From: Candidatus Tayloriibacteriota bacterium
GTDB taxonomy: Bacteria > Patescibacteriota > Minisyncoccia > Phycocordibacterales > PALSA-1337
Direction of reading: 5' to 3'
DNA length: 16,373 bases
Assembly (NCBI GenBank): GCA_023269245.1
Contig: JAHFMB010000009.1
Span: forward strand, 1 to 16,373
The translations under genes were made by a program, and so were the position numbers. Below the pieces are notes generated by a model. It saw only the letters and a list, made by a program, of their open reading frames with translations. It did not search any database and had not been told where the DNA came from. This document shows, piece by piece, positions 7,435 to 15,186 of this stretch (the first letter of the stretch is position 1; each line of letters starts with the position of its first letter).

Positions 7435-9492
7435 ATGGATCCTCGGAAACTATTGCGAATAGTAGGCTTTGTTCTTACTTTTGTATTCTTTCTTTGCTCA
7501 TTTTCTTTGCCAGCAAAGGCGACTTTGGTGATAGATGCTTCTTCGCCCGCAACAGTCAAGAGCAACGCCGCAACATTGACGACGGCATCGTTTACACCAC
7601 CGGCGAACTCAGTCCTATACATAGCGGTCTTTTTAAGAAGTGAAGCGTCGCCTGCTGGTCGCAACAATAGTGTTTCGAGTATAACAGATAACCTTGGTTA
7701 TCATCTGACGTATACGCTTCAAGGGCAGTATGGGACGGTCAATACTGATGACGGTCTCGTCTATCTCTACACAGCAGTAGCGACCACATCGCAAGCAATG
7801 ACCGTCAGTGTGACGCAGGCAAGCACCGTTTCGACTGCGCGAGATGCCATGCTGCGAGTTGTGGTTATCAATGGGGCACGGTTGAGCGGGCCGGTTGGCC
7901 AGATTGGCGGTGGCAGGGGAGTGACTGGGGTCGTGAGCGACACATATACATCATCGGCACATGGATCATGGGGATGGCTCATGACGGCTGATTGGTCTGC
8001 CGGAGCGGTTCCGACTCCTGGTACGGGACAAGAAACAGATGATTCGTATAACGTTGCGTCAAAAATTACGGACAGCCTCATAAAACGGACGACGACGACA
8101 CCTACTGCAGGGACATCAGTAACCATGGACACAACCGCGCCGGTATCGGGTTCACAGATAGCGCACTTGTATTTTGAAATGTATCCCGATCCTGATCTCG
8201 GGTACACGACATTCGCGTCTTCAACAAATTTCTTTGTGAATCACACAATGCTCGGTATAGCGGGCGGCAATCCGACCTATACATTTAGCACGTCAACAAC
8301 ATTTAAATTATTGAGCGCCGCCCAGCAGCAACAAACAGGGATAGGCACTTCAACGTCGTCGACATTCGGGCTTTTGAGCGGTTTTCTGAGGTCGTTGTAC
8401 GTGAGTCCGTCACCGACATATACTCAGATTCATTATCACTGGAGAAACGATGATGGATCCGAAGCTGCGGCGACGTCGAAAACAAGTGGTGTTCAGGACA
8501 CTGATATTACATCGCTGGCAAAATCAACGGGAGTGCGGCTGCGTTTTGAGGTCGCCAATAAAGGGGGTACGAAAGTCGGCTATTCCACCCAGCAATTCCG
8601 TCTAGAATATGGTTTAAAATCGACGACCTGTGCTGACATTGGGTCATGGACCGACGTTGGTGCGGTCGCGGGTGATTGGGACATGTTTGATTCATCGAGT
8701 CTGACTGAAGGTGGAAACACAACGAACATCGCGGCCGGCATTGGGGGGGTCGTTGATGGAAATCATACCTTTCTTACCCCGAATGGTGGTATCAAGGATA
8801 CATCGAGTACGGTGTCAGCGATCAATCTGACAAGCGAGCAATTTATCGAGCTTGAATATTCGATACAGGCACTCTCAGCAGCGACTGATGGCGGAGCATA
8901 TTGTTTTCGCGTGACGAACGCGGGAAATCCGACGAATTATTCCTACACTGTATATCCGCAGGCGACTCTTGCGGCCGGTGGGGGATATCTGTATTTCTCG
9001 GTTGATGGAACAACTGAAGGATTTGGCACAGTAACACCGGGCACCGTGGCGGCTACTTCGAGTATTTTGACGGTACGTACAGACAACTCGACGGGATTTT
9101 TCGTGACCGTACGGCGTTCTGATGCGACGGGAACCATGTCATCCAGCGGCACATACATACCCGACAAAACAGCCTGGGTCCCAGGTGCCAATACATCACT
9201 AGCTGGAAATGCGACGGCATCTACCACTGAACCTCTGACCTTGCAGTTCAGGGTACGCCAGGCAGGTACTGACGGAGCCAATTATTCATCGGCATGGTGG
9301 GGGACAGCAGATACCACGGTGGCGGCCTTGTTTGCAGGGTTTCCAGCAAGCAACCAAAATATCATTGACCGCAGTTCATCAGCAGTCTCTACGACCACGG
9401 CCTATGTCTTGTATAACCTGAATGTACCGACTACTCAGAAAACAGGGGCATATTCCGGAGATATCATTTATACCGTTACGACAAATATATAA
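7435..9492 (+). CDS. Large multidomain exported surface protein ending in a WxL-like module
   Basis: 685 residues. A signal peptide (1-29, cleavage near PAKA-T) is followed by a first beta domain (30-250) containing TPPANSVLYIAVFLRSEA and SSITDNLGY, a pattern seen in lectin-like surface domains. Residues 255-320 form a second strand-rich unit (FKLLSAAQQQQTGIG ... FGLLSGFLRSLYV). The third domain (about 328-512) begins with QIHYHWRNDDGSEAAA and has RLRFEVANKGG, the lone cysteine pair C399/C490, and IELEYSIQA; I have the impression of a recurrent module of bacterial secreted proteins but cannot name it. The C-terminal module (about 518-685) matches the whole of the next protein: FRVRQAGTDGA, SSAWWGTAD and TGAYSGDIIYTVTTN. 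There is no C-terminal anchor or sorting signal, so retention probably goes through that module, as for WxL proteins of Firmicutes. The ATG at 7435 sits directly after a promoter and there is no SD. Confidence 0.8.
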   Translation: MDPRKLLRIVGFVLTFVFFLCSFSLPAKATLVIDASSPATVKSNAATLTTASFTPPANSVLYIAVFLRSEASPAGRNNSVSSITDNLGYHLTYTLQGQYGTVNTDDGLVYLYTAVATTSQAMTVSVTQASTVSTARDAMLRVVVINGARLSGPVGQIGGGRGVTGVVSDTYTSSAHGSWGWLMTADWSAGAVPTPGTGQETDDSYNVASKITDSLIKRTTTTPTAGTSVTMDTTAPVSGSQIAHLYFEMYPDPDLGYTTFASSTNFFVNHTMLGIAGGNPTYTFSTSTTFKLLSAAQQQQTGIGTSTSSTFGLLSGFLRSLYVSPSPTYTQIHYHWRNDDGSEAAATSKTSGVQDTDITSLAKSTGVRLRFEVANKGGTKVGYSTQQFRLEYGLKSTTCADIGSWTDVGAVAGDWDMFDSSSLTEGGNTTNIAAGIGGVVDGNHTFLTPNGGIKDTSSTVSAINLTSEQFIELEYSIQALSAATDGGAYCFRVTNAGNPTNYSYTVYPQATLAAGGGYLYFSVDGTTEGFGTVTPGTVAATSSILTVRTDNSTGFFVTVRRSDATGTMSSSGTYIPDKTAWVPGANTSLAGNATASTTEPLTLQFRVRQAGTDGANYSSAWWGTADTTVAALFAGFPASNQNIIDRSSSAVSTTTAYVLYNLNVPTTQKTGAYSGDIIYTVTTNI

Positions 9493-9538
9493 AATACGAC
9501 GCAGGTAGTGGATGTGGATAAGTCGTGTGGTGCCGGCG

Positions 9539-9547
9539 TGGTATAAT
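9539..9547 (+). promoter_or_regulatory. Extended -10 promoter for the surface-complex operon
   Basis: TGGTATAAT is a perfect extended -10 (TGnTATAAT). No good -35 is found at 16-18 bp, which is normal for this class. The predicted start near 9554 gives a leader of about 53 bases, T/A-rich and without SD, up to the ATG at 9607. It lies in the longest gap of the window (9493-9606) and probably drives 9607-15148. Confidence 0.65.
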
Positions 9548-9606
9548 GCTTGCTACAGGCATTCACATTTTCTTTTATTTTATTAATTTACACTAAGTAC
9601 ACAACT

Positions 9607-10314
9607 ATGCGCACATTCTCGCGTGTCTCAGGCACATCGAACAATCGCTTCAAGTCATTCATTGCCGCTCTCTTGGCAACGGTTATCTTGACTTACTCTG
9701 GCATGTATGGCCTTCAGGCGGCAACTTCCTCGTCGTCTCCGACACTTACCGCTACTGTTGCGGCGGCTCTCACGTTTACTGTTTCTACCGATCAGTTTGC
9801 TACCATAAACCCGGGTACCATATCGTATGCAACGACGACTCTTGCAGTTGCAACAAACGAAAGCAACGGCTGGAATGTGACGTTGTATGGCTCAAACAAG
9901 ACAACGGGTAACAACAACCTTCAACTGGCGGGCAATACTGCATCTATCCCTGATCAGACTGAATGGATCCCGGCCGCGGGTAATGCGACCACATCAGCTG
10001 GTAACTCAGTCGTCCGCGCTTCACTCAACAGCTCTGGAAATGTGCTTGCGTTCCGAGTCATGACCGCATCATCAAGTAACGGTGCAGCATTCACCGCATC
10101 GACATGGTGGGGTACGACGGATGCTGATGGAACTGCAAAGTGGGCCGGTATCGCTAGCACTACAGGTGGTCCGCGATATATTGGTAGCGCCGGCGTAGGC
10201 TCATACAGTGCTTCTACTCACCTGAATACAGTTCAGTATTATCTCTTGGCCTCGGTCACTCAGCCGACAGGTGCTTATAGCGCCCCATTGACATATACCG
10301 CCACCTCGAACTAA
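9607..10314 (+). CDS. Secreted WxL-like surface protein, likely abundant
   Basis: 235 residues from the ATG at 9607. An in-frame TTG at 9550 would add 19 hydrophobic residues, but it lies upstream of the predicted transcript start, so I reject it. The signal peptide has a long basic start (MRTFSRVSGTSNNRFK) and ends about LQAAT (36-40). The rest is one beta domain: LTATVAAALTFTVSTDQFATINPG, NGWNVTLYGS (a Trp near the position of the first W-x-L), LAFRVMTASSSNGAAF, TASTWWGTTDADG and TGAYSAPLTYTATSN at the very end. The last four blocks align with the C-terminus of the 685-residue protein just upstream. There is no membrane anchor. The strong promoter and small size suggest a major surface component. 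The DUF916-like gene follows after 10 bases, as WxL genes do beside DUF916 genes in Firmicutes. WxL-like is my inference from fold-level pattern and neighbours, not a clear motif match. Confidence 0.75.
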   Translation: MRTFSRVSGTSNNRFKSFIAALLATVILTYSGMYGLQAATSSSSPTLTATVAAALTFTVSTDQFATINPGTISYATTTLAVATNESNGWNVTLYGSNKTTGNNNLQLAGNTASIPDQTEWIPAAGNATTSAGNSVVRASLNSSGNVLAFRVMTASSSNGAAFTASTWWGTTDADGTAKWAGIASTTGGPRYIGSAGVGSYSASTHLNTVQYYLLASVTQPTGAYSAPLTYTATSN

Positions 10315-10324
10315 ACTGCACCAT

Positions 10325-11260
10325 ATGAAATCGTGCCGCTTTATCCTTGGTGTAGGAATCACCGGAGTCCTATCTATCATATCTGCGGCTTTGTTGATGG
10401 CACCTCCTGTCGCCCTGGCGGGTACAGGTCTTTCGGTGCAGCCGATTAAAATCTCACAGACGATGAAGCCCGGGGATACTATCTCCGGTAAGGTTCTTCT
10501 TACGAATGCCAGCCCGGAAGACGTGGTGGTTGATTTGTCGATCCAGGACTTCGTGCCAAGTGCCGGAAGCGACTCATTCAATTTCGTTGGCCGCGCCGAA
10601 GGTGTGACGACAGTCCGTGACTGGATCAAGTTCGATATGCCGAAGGATAGTTTTACCTTCAAAGAAGGAGATGTCCGCGAAATCCCCTATACTATCACCG
10701 CCCCGAAAAACGCAGAGCCTGGCAGCCACTTCGGTGTATTGTTCTTCAAAGCTGTCCGCGCGACTGATGCCAATTCGTCGTTTAAAGTCGGTACACAGGT
10801 CGGCGTGTTGGTGTTTGTGACTATTCCTGGAAAGTTTCAGCAAAAGGGAACCATCAAGGACTTTACTGTTCCATCATTTCTACAGACAGGCCCGGTAGTC
10901 TTTAATATGCAGTTCGAAAATACCGGTACGGTCCACTTTGAGCCAAAGGGAACGATTGAGATAACCAACATGTTTGGCAGTAAGGTTGGTTCGGTGCCGA
11001 TCGAGGGGTACGCAGTACTGCCGACAGGCATAAAAAAGATGGCATTTACGTGGCATACCGTTGGACTGCTTTTGGGAAAATACAGCGTGGTTGCCAATGT
11101 ATATGACACCGAAGGCAATGTCATCAGTACCGCTTCAGCCAGTTTTATGGCACTACCGATTTGGTACGCAATTATCTGTATCGTTATTCTCGTCGTGCTT
11201 TATTTCATTATTAGATTCCTGAAGCGTCGCGTCTCATTTACCGTTAGCTTGAAGAAATAG
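10325..11260 (+). CDS. DUF916/WxL-interacting-protein-like membrane protein
   Basis: 311 residues: signal peptide (1-32), two Ig-like beta domains, one C-terminal membrane helix (about 279-298) and a basic cytosolic tail. Domain 1 (35-168) has GLSVQPIKISQTMKPGDTI, GKVLLTNASPEDVVVDLSI and IPYTITAPKNAEPGSHFGVLFF. This is the N-terminal layout of DUF916 (peptidoglycan-binding domain of WxL-interacting proteins), where a PG[DQ] turn leads to an N-rich strand and a later P..A.PG.Y/H motif. Domain 2 (170-275: KGTIKDFTVPSF, FNMQFENTGTVHFEPKGTIEI, GKYSVVANVYD) matches the usual second domain (DUF3324-like). Known family members are anchored in the same topology and bind WxL proteins and wall. Here the gene follows the WxL-like gene by 10 bases with no SD (the context CACCATATG is shared with the 5258 gene). 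It is likely the hub holding the secreted partner at the membrane. Confidence 0.75.
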   Translation: MKSCRFILGVGITGVLSIISAALLMAPPVALAGTGLSVQPIKISQTMKPGDTISGKVLLTNASPEDVVVDLSIQDFVPSAGSDSFNFVGRAEGVTTVRDWIKFDMPKDSFTFKEGDVREIPYTITAPKNAEPGSHFGVLFFKAVRATDANSSFKVGTQVGVLVFVTIPGKFQQKGTIKDFTVPSFLQTGPVVFNMQFENTGTVHFEPKGTIEITNMFGSKVGSVPIEGYAVLPTGIKKMAFTWHTVGLLLGKYSVVANVYDTEGNVISTASASFMALPIWYAIICIVILVVLYFIIRFLKRRVSFTVSLKK

Positions 11261-11272
11261 TTCCGATTATGA

Positions 11273-12790
11273 ATGAAAAAATTTCTCTTAGTTATTCTTA
11301 TAGGAATCATTCTTGCGCCTCAAGCCTGGGTACGTGGTGCCGTTAGTTTGACGTCGAACCTTAGGATTACTGTGTGCAATGGTTCCGACTGCGGCGACGA
11401 TACTCCGCCGTCTGTTCCGACAAACCTGGTAGTGACCGCGGTCACCACTTCCCAGATTAACCTTTCATGGGATGCCTCAATCGATCCCGGATCTCCCGCG
11501 TCGGGTGTTTCAGGTTATGCGATATATCGTAATGGGGGCGCGTCTGCGATTGCGACCACGACAGGGACCTCATATTCGGACACCGGACTGAGTTCAGGGA
11601 CACTCTATTCATACTCGGTTCTTGCGTATGACGCTATTCTCAATGAAAGTGCTCAGAGCTCAACCGTTTCGACTACGACCATCTCAATTCCCTCGAACGC
11701 TCCTGTTCCATCGAATGGGTCGCCATCCGGTTCACTTGCCGCAGGGACGACACAGACGACGGTATCATTGGATACGGATATCGCTGCCACCTGCAGATAC
11801 GGTACAACGGCCGGCACAGCCTATGTAGGCATTCCCAACACATTCGGAACGACCGGTGGCACTTCGCATTCGACTATCGTCGCCGGCCTTGCCAATGGTA
11901 TAACCAAAACATTGTATGTGCGTTGCCAGAGCTCGACGAACGTACCGATGACGAGTGATTACGTCATTTCATTCTCGATTGCGTCGCCATCATCGAGTAG
12001 TAGCGGTGGTGGAGGCGGGGGAGGCGCCGGATCGCCGCCTTCACCCGTCAATCCGGCCAATCAGGTGAACGTCATTGTCCGCGGTATTGCATACCCGGGC
12101 AGCCGTGTGTCGCTGCTCAAAGATGGGCAGACCGCAGCCACCACGCAATCAGGTCCTGATGCCCGCTTTGAGGTTCAGCTTTCAGGTGTAGGCGAGGGGA
12201 CGTTTACGTTTAGCGTATGGGCAATGGACAAAAATGGCATCCGTTCCGCACTATATCCATTTACCGTCACCTTGACCTCGGGGGCAACGACAGTGATTAG
12301 TGGCGTGTTTATACCACCAACGGTCAGTCTTGAGTATGAGACGGTCAAGCGGGGAGACCCGCTCCGTGTCATCGGACAGTCGGCACCGCAGGCAAAAGTG
12401 TCGGTTATTTTTCACTCAGACACGGAAATAATCGAGGATGTTTCAGCCGATGCGCAAGGGCTTTGGACGTACGCGCTGGATACATTGCGTTTGGACTACG
12501 GCGACCACACGACCCAGGCACGCTCGGTAAGCAACAAAGATATAAGCACGCTCTCCAAGCTCGTTTCTTTCAAGGTGGGCACGGAAAATGTTGTGGCAAA
12601 AAAGGAGGTTCAAGCATCAAAGTCTGATATGAATGGAGACAATCGCGTCGACTTGGCTGATTTCAGCATCATGCTGTTTTGGTACAAGCGTACATTGACT
12701 GGCAAATCCCCAGCGGGAGTCGATTTGAATAAGGACGGAAAGGTCGACCTGGTTGACTTTAGCATTTTTGCGTATAACTGGACCGGCTAA
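11273..12790 (+). CDS. Secreted Fn3/Ig multidomain protein with C-terminal type I dockerin
   Basis: 505 residues: signal peptide (1-22); fibronectin III domain (about 47-138: PTNLVVTAVTTSQINLSW, GYAIYRNG, YSYSVLAYD); a second Fn3/Ig-like unit (143-237); a Ser/Gly linker (238-257); two bacterial Ig-like domains (258-346 and 347-436: PGSRVSLLKDGQ, APQAKVSVIF); and a dockerin (451-505). The dockerin has two full calcium-binding loops, D452-N454-D456-D463 and D484-N486-D488-D495, each followed by the same FSI helix start, so it is nearly two-fold symmetric. A dockerin binds a cohesin, and the next two genes encode cohesins, so the partner is in the same operon. No enzyme domain is present: the cargo is a stack of adhesive or spacer domains. 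The ATG at 11273 is 12 bases after the DUF916-like gene, without SD; an ATG at 11269 is out of frame. Confidence 0.85.
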   Translation: MKKFLLVILIGIILAPQAWVRGAVSLTSNLRITVCNGSDCGDDTPPSVPTNLVVTAVTTSQINLSWDASIDPGSPASGVSGYAIYRNGGASAIATTTGTSYSDTGLSSGTLYSYSVLAYDAILNESAQSSTVSTTTISIPSNAPVPSNGSPSGSLAAGTTQTTVSLDTDIAATCRYGTTAGTAYVGIPNTFGTTGGTSHSTIVAGLANGITKTLYVRCQSSTNVPMTSDYVISFSIASPSSSSSGGGGGGGAGSPPSPVNPANQVNVIVRGIAYPGSRVSLLKDGQTAATTQSGPDARFEVQLSGVGEGTFTFSVWAMDKNGIRSALYPFTVTLTSGATTVISGVFIPPTVSLEYETVKRGDPLRVIGQSAPQAKVSVIFHSDTEIIEDVSADAQGLWTYALDTLRLDYGDHTTQARSVSNKDISTLSKLVSFKVGTENVVAKKEVQASKSDMNGDNRVDLADFSIMLFWYKRTLTGKSPAGVDLNKDGKVDLVDFSIFAYNWTG

Positions 12791-12795
12791 ATCTT

Positions 12796-13722
12796 ATGAC
12801 TACACGATGCCGCCCAATCCACACCGCATATACGCTCGCACTGGTTTTTTTGTTGGCCGCCATACCATGCGGAATGTCCGAGGCGCACGCAGCGACCATT
12901 GCGTTTGACCCACAAGAAACTACCGTTGGCATGGCCCAACCATTTCTTGTCGGTATAACTATTGATTCTGATGTGGCGGTAAACACTATTCGTGCCATCA
13001 TTGATGTTCCCGAATCGATGGATGTGCTTGAAGCGTCGGATGGAAACTCAATCGTCAATTTTTGGGTGGAACGTCCGCATATTACTAACTCTCACCAACT
13101 TGTGTTCGCCGGCATCATCCCGGGCGGGTTTGCCGGAAATAAAGGGAAACTCATTACACTTACTGTGCGCGCCAAGAAATTGGGAACATTTGATTTTATT
13201 TTTAATCCTTCCTCAGGGATTTATGCGAACGATGGGTCAGCGACCCGTCAGAGTATCGCGTCTCGCCCAGTGCGGTTGAATGTAGTCGCGGGAAAAGAAA
13301 ATATTCGGAATAGTATTCCTGATACGACCGCTCCAGAGACGTTTGTCCCTGTGTTGGCGCAGATTCCCGATGGTGGAAAGGGAAGTTGGGCGGTTTCATT
13401 TGAGGCGCAGGACAAGAGTTCGGGAATTTCTTCATATGAGGTCGCTGAATCTTTTGTTCGAATTGACCCATTGAACACCCGCTCTATTGCGCGTTTGAAA
13501 TGGCGCCCAGCTCGTAGCCCGTACATTCTCGCTGATCAGCAACTGTCTTCGCACATTTATATTCGGGCAATTGATGGAAATGGGAACGACCGGGTAGCGC
13601 ATGTTGCACCTCGGGCCGTACCCTCATGGTATCGGACGCCGGGAGGTTATATACTTATAGCGTTAGTTCTATTTTTTGCCTTGTATGCCCTTAGCAAACG
13701 TTTACATTGGAAACTTGAATAG
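12796..13722 (+). CDS. Membrane-anchored cohesin protein A
   Basis: 308 residues: signal peptide (1-33, HAA-T), cohesin domain (34-165), Ig-like domain (about 178-275) and a membrane helix (283-300) with a short basic cytosolic end. The cohesin is recognised from its strand order: ATIAFDPQETTVGMAQPFLVG, an inner strand AVNTIRAIIDVP, NSIVNFWVERP, VFAGIIPGGFAGNKGKLITL and GIYANDGSA before the last strand VRLNVV. These are the same landmarks as in the cohesin of the next protein ([IV]NFW, GF[AS]G..GK, ANDG). The second domain (DTTAPETFVPV ... FEAQDKSSGISSYEVAES ... IRAIDGNGNDRVAHV) looks like an Ig-like spacer. It starts 5 bases after the dockerin gene. The expected role is to display a cohesin on the outer face of the membrane and bind the dockerin protein. 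The cohesin call is by pattern and should be tested with a profile search. Confidence 0.8.
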   Translation: MTTRCRPIHTAYTLALVFLLAAIPCGMSEAHAATIAFDPQETTVGMAQPFLVGITIDSDVAVNTIRAIIDVPESMDVLEASDGNSIVNFWVERPHITNSHQLVFAGIIPGGFAGNKGKLITLTVRAKKLGTFDFIFNPSSGIYANDGSATRQSIASRPVRLNVVAGKENIRNSIPDTTAPETFVPVLAQIPDGGKGSWAVSFEAQDKSSGISSYEVAESFVRIDPLNTRSIARLKWRPARSPYILADQQLSSHIYIRAIDGNGNDRVAHVAPRAVPSWYRTPGGYILIALVLFFALYALSKRLHWKLE

Positions 13723-15148
13723 ATCTGGATGGGTCTACGGGACTGTGCGCCTACTCCAGGTCGGAGCGCTGCTCGGTGTGTTTTTCTTTGGAAGCTACGC
13801 ATGTGCGCAAGCGGCTACGTTGTCGGCCATTCCCGCCGGGGGAACCTCTTCGTTTGCTGTCGGCCAGCTGTTCTCGATAACAGTTGCGGTCACATCATCG
13901 GGCACCGAATCGCTCAACGCGGTGTCGGGGTCGTTATCATACCCGACGGACATTCTTCAGATAGTTTCGGCAGACAAAACGAATGGCATTATCAACTTTT
14001 GGATAAGCGAACCAGGTTTTTCAAATCCTATCGGCCAGGCCCAATTTGAAGGAGGGGTATACAATCCTGGATTTAGCGGTTCTCAAGGGAAAGTGGTAAC
14101 TTATTTGTTCAAGGCAAAAACGGTCGGGACCGCGGACCTCACATTTACTCATGCCACCATCTTGGCAAATGATGGACAAGGTACGAATATTCTCGAACGG
14201 ACCAACCCGCTTCATCTCACCATCACCGCCGGTGCTCCTGATCAGCAGATAGTTCCCGAATCAAGTATACCTCCAGGTATATCTGTTCGGTCGGCGACAC
14301 ATCCGGACCAACATGCGTGGTATAGCTCTAGCATGGTTGCTATAGCGTGGGATGTCCCGCCGGGCGTGACCGCTGTACGCACGGGCATCGATCACAACCG
14401 TCAGTCCATACCTACAACAATAGCCGGGAGTGTTATTTCCGAAATGACGCTCAATCTTGAAGATGGTACATGGTATTTTCATATTCAGACCAAAGATGCA
14501 AAAGGATGGGGGTCTGTCTCGAGCTTTAAGATCAACATAGACACCTCGGCCGTCAATCCTCCGACATTCGATACATTCCCGACAGTTTTGACCGAAGGGG
14601 ATGTTCTGTTGGTTTCCGGTTCTGCACCAAAAAATGCAGTGATCCGCATGTCTCTCAAAAATAGCGGCGGTGATGTGCTTGAGCAATCCGCGAAGGCCGG
14701 CGATGATGGCAGATTCCAGGCAGTATGGAATGCGAAACTCAATAATGACAGTTATACCTTGAGTGCAGAAGCCGTAAACAGCCGCGGTCTCAAGAGTTCG
14801 CGTAGCCAAGATGTCGTAGTCACGGTCAATCCGACTGTTATTGAGCGTGTTGCCAAACCGGTTATTGATTATGCAACTATTTTCGTCCTTGTGGCCGGCA
14901 TTGTTGTGCTGTGCGTCTTATGGGTGTGGTACCTTGTCCAACGTGCGCGACATTTCCGCAAGAAGGTTCGCGCTGACATCAAGCGCACCAATCAGCTGAT
15001 TCATGTCCAGTTCAAGAAGCTTCTCGATCAAGCGCGCAGCAGGCGCAAACTGACCGCCGAAGAAGAGCGCATGATGTCCATCATTCGCGAAGGTGTTCAG
15101 GATATTGAGGAAGAAGTTGAAGATGAGGTGCGAGATATTGGCCAATAA
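13685..15148 (+). CDS. Membrane-anchored cohesin protein B with charged cytoplasmic tail
   Basis: 487 residues from the ATG at 13685, which overlaps the previous gene by 38 bases; TTG 13676 and TTG 13715 are alternatives, and no SD decides. A signal peptide (about 1-44, CAQAA) is followed by a cohesin domain (45-181: INFWISEPGF, GVYNPGFSGSQGK, ILANDGQG). Next come a beta domain (203-290: YSSSMVAIAWDVPPGV, TGIDHN, GTWYFHIQTKDAKGWGSVSSFK), an Ig-like domain (295-383: VLLVSGSAPKNAVIRMSL, GRFQAVW, YTLSAEAVNSRG) and a membrane helix (395-418). The last 70 or so residues are cytosolic, basic at first and then strongly acidic (LTAEEERMMSIIREGVQDIE...), probably a helical coiled coil. Such a tail on a surface anchor suggests contact with a cytosolic partner. 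It is probably a tandem paralogue of protein A in its cohesin, with different outer domains. It is the last gene of the surface operon. Confidence 0.8.
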   Translation: MPLANVYIGNLNRSGWVYGTVRLLQVGALLGVFFFGSYACAQAATLSAIPAGGTSSFAVGQLFSITVAVTSSGTESLNAVSGSLSYPTDILQIVSADKTNGIINFWISEPGFSNPIGQAQFEGGVYNPGFSGSQGKVVTYLFKAKTVGTADLTFTHATILANDGQGTNILERTNPLHLTITAGAPDQQIVPESSIPPGISVRSATHPDQHAWYSSSMVAIAWDVPPGVTAVRTGIDHNRQSIPTTIAGSVISEMTLNLEDGTWYFHIQTKDAKGWGSVSSFKINIDTSAVNPPTFDTFPTVLTEGDVLLVSGSAPKNAVIRMSLKNSGGDVLEQSAKAGDDGRFQAVWNAKLNNDSYTLSAEAVNSRGLKSSRSQDVVVTVNPTVIERVAKPVIDYATIFVLVAGIVVLCVLWVWYLVQRARHFRKKVRADIKRTNQLIHVQFKKLLDQARSRRKLTAEEERMMSIIREGVQDIEEEVEDEVRDIGQ

Positions 15149-15186
15149 TTCCACCTTTTTCAGGCTATTTCTGTAACACATATATT

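Noticed and set aside
9550..9606. Upstream TTG start for the 9607 gene
   Set aside because: The codon lies before the predicted transcript start (about 9554) and would put a second hydrophobic run ahead of a complete signal peptide; ATG 9607 gives a normal one.
9493..9606. Small gene, RNA gene or terminator in the longest gap
   Set aside because: No open frame with a start of its own, no cloverleaf and no GC-rich hairpin with T-run; only the promoter and an AT-rich leader are supported.
14261..14809. Open frame of 182 codons on the minus strand (also 4858-5379, 7767-8207, 5525-6004 and others)
   Set aside because: All lie opposite well-supported + strand genes and give Cys/Arg/His/Pro-rich products with no domain, signal or operon logic; they are antisense shadows.
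11273..15148. A classical cellulosome
   Set aside because: Cohesins and a dockerin are present, but there is no glycoside hydrolase, carbohydrate-binding module or multi-cohesin scaffoldin in the window.
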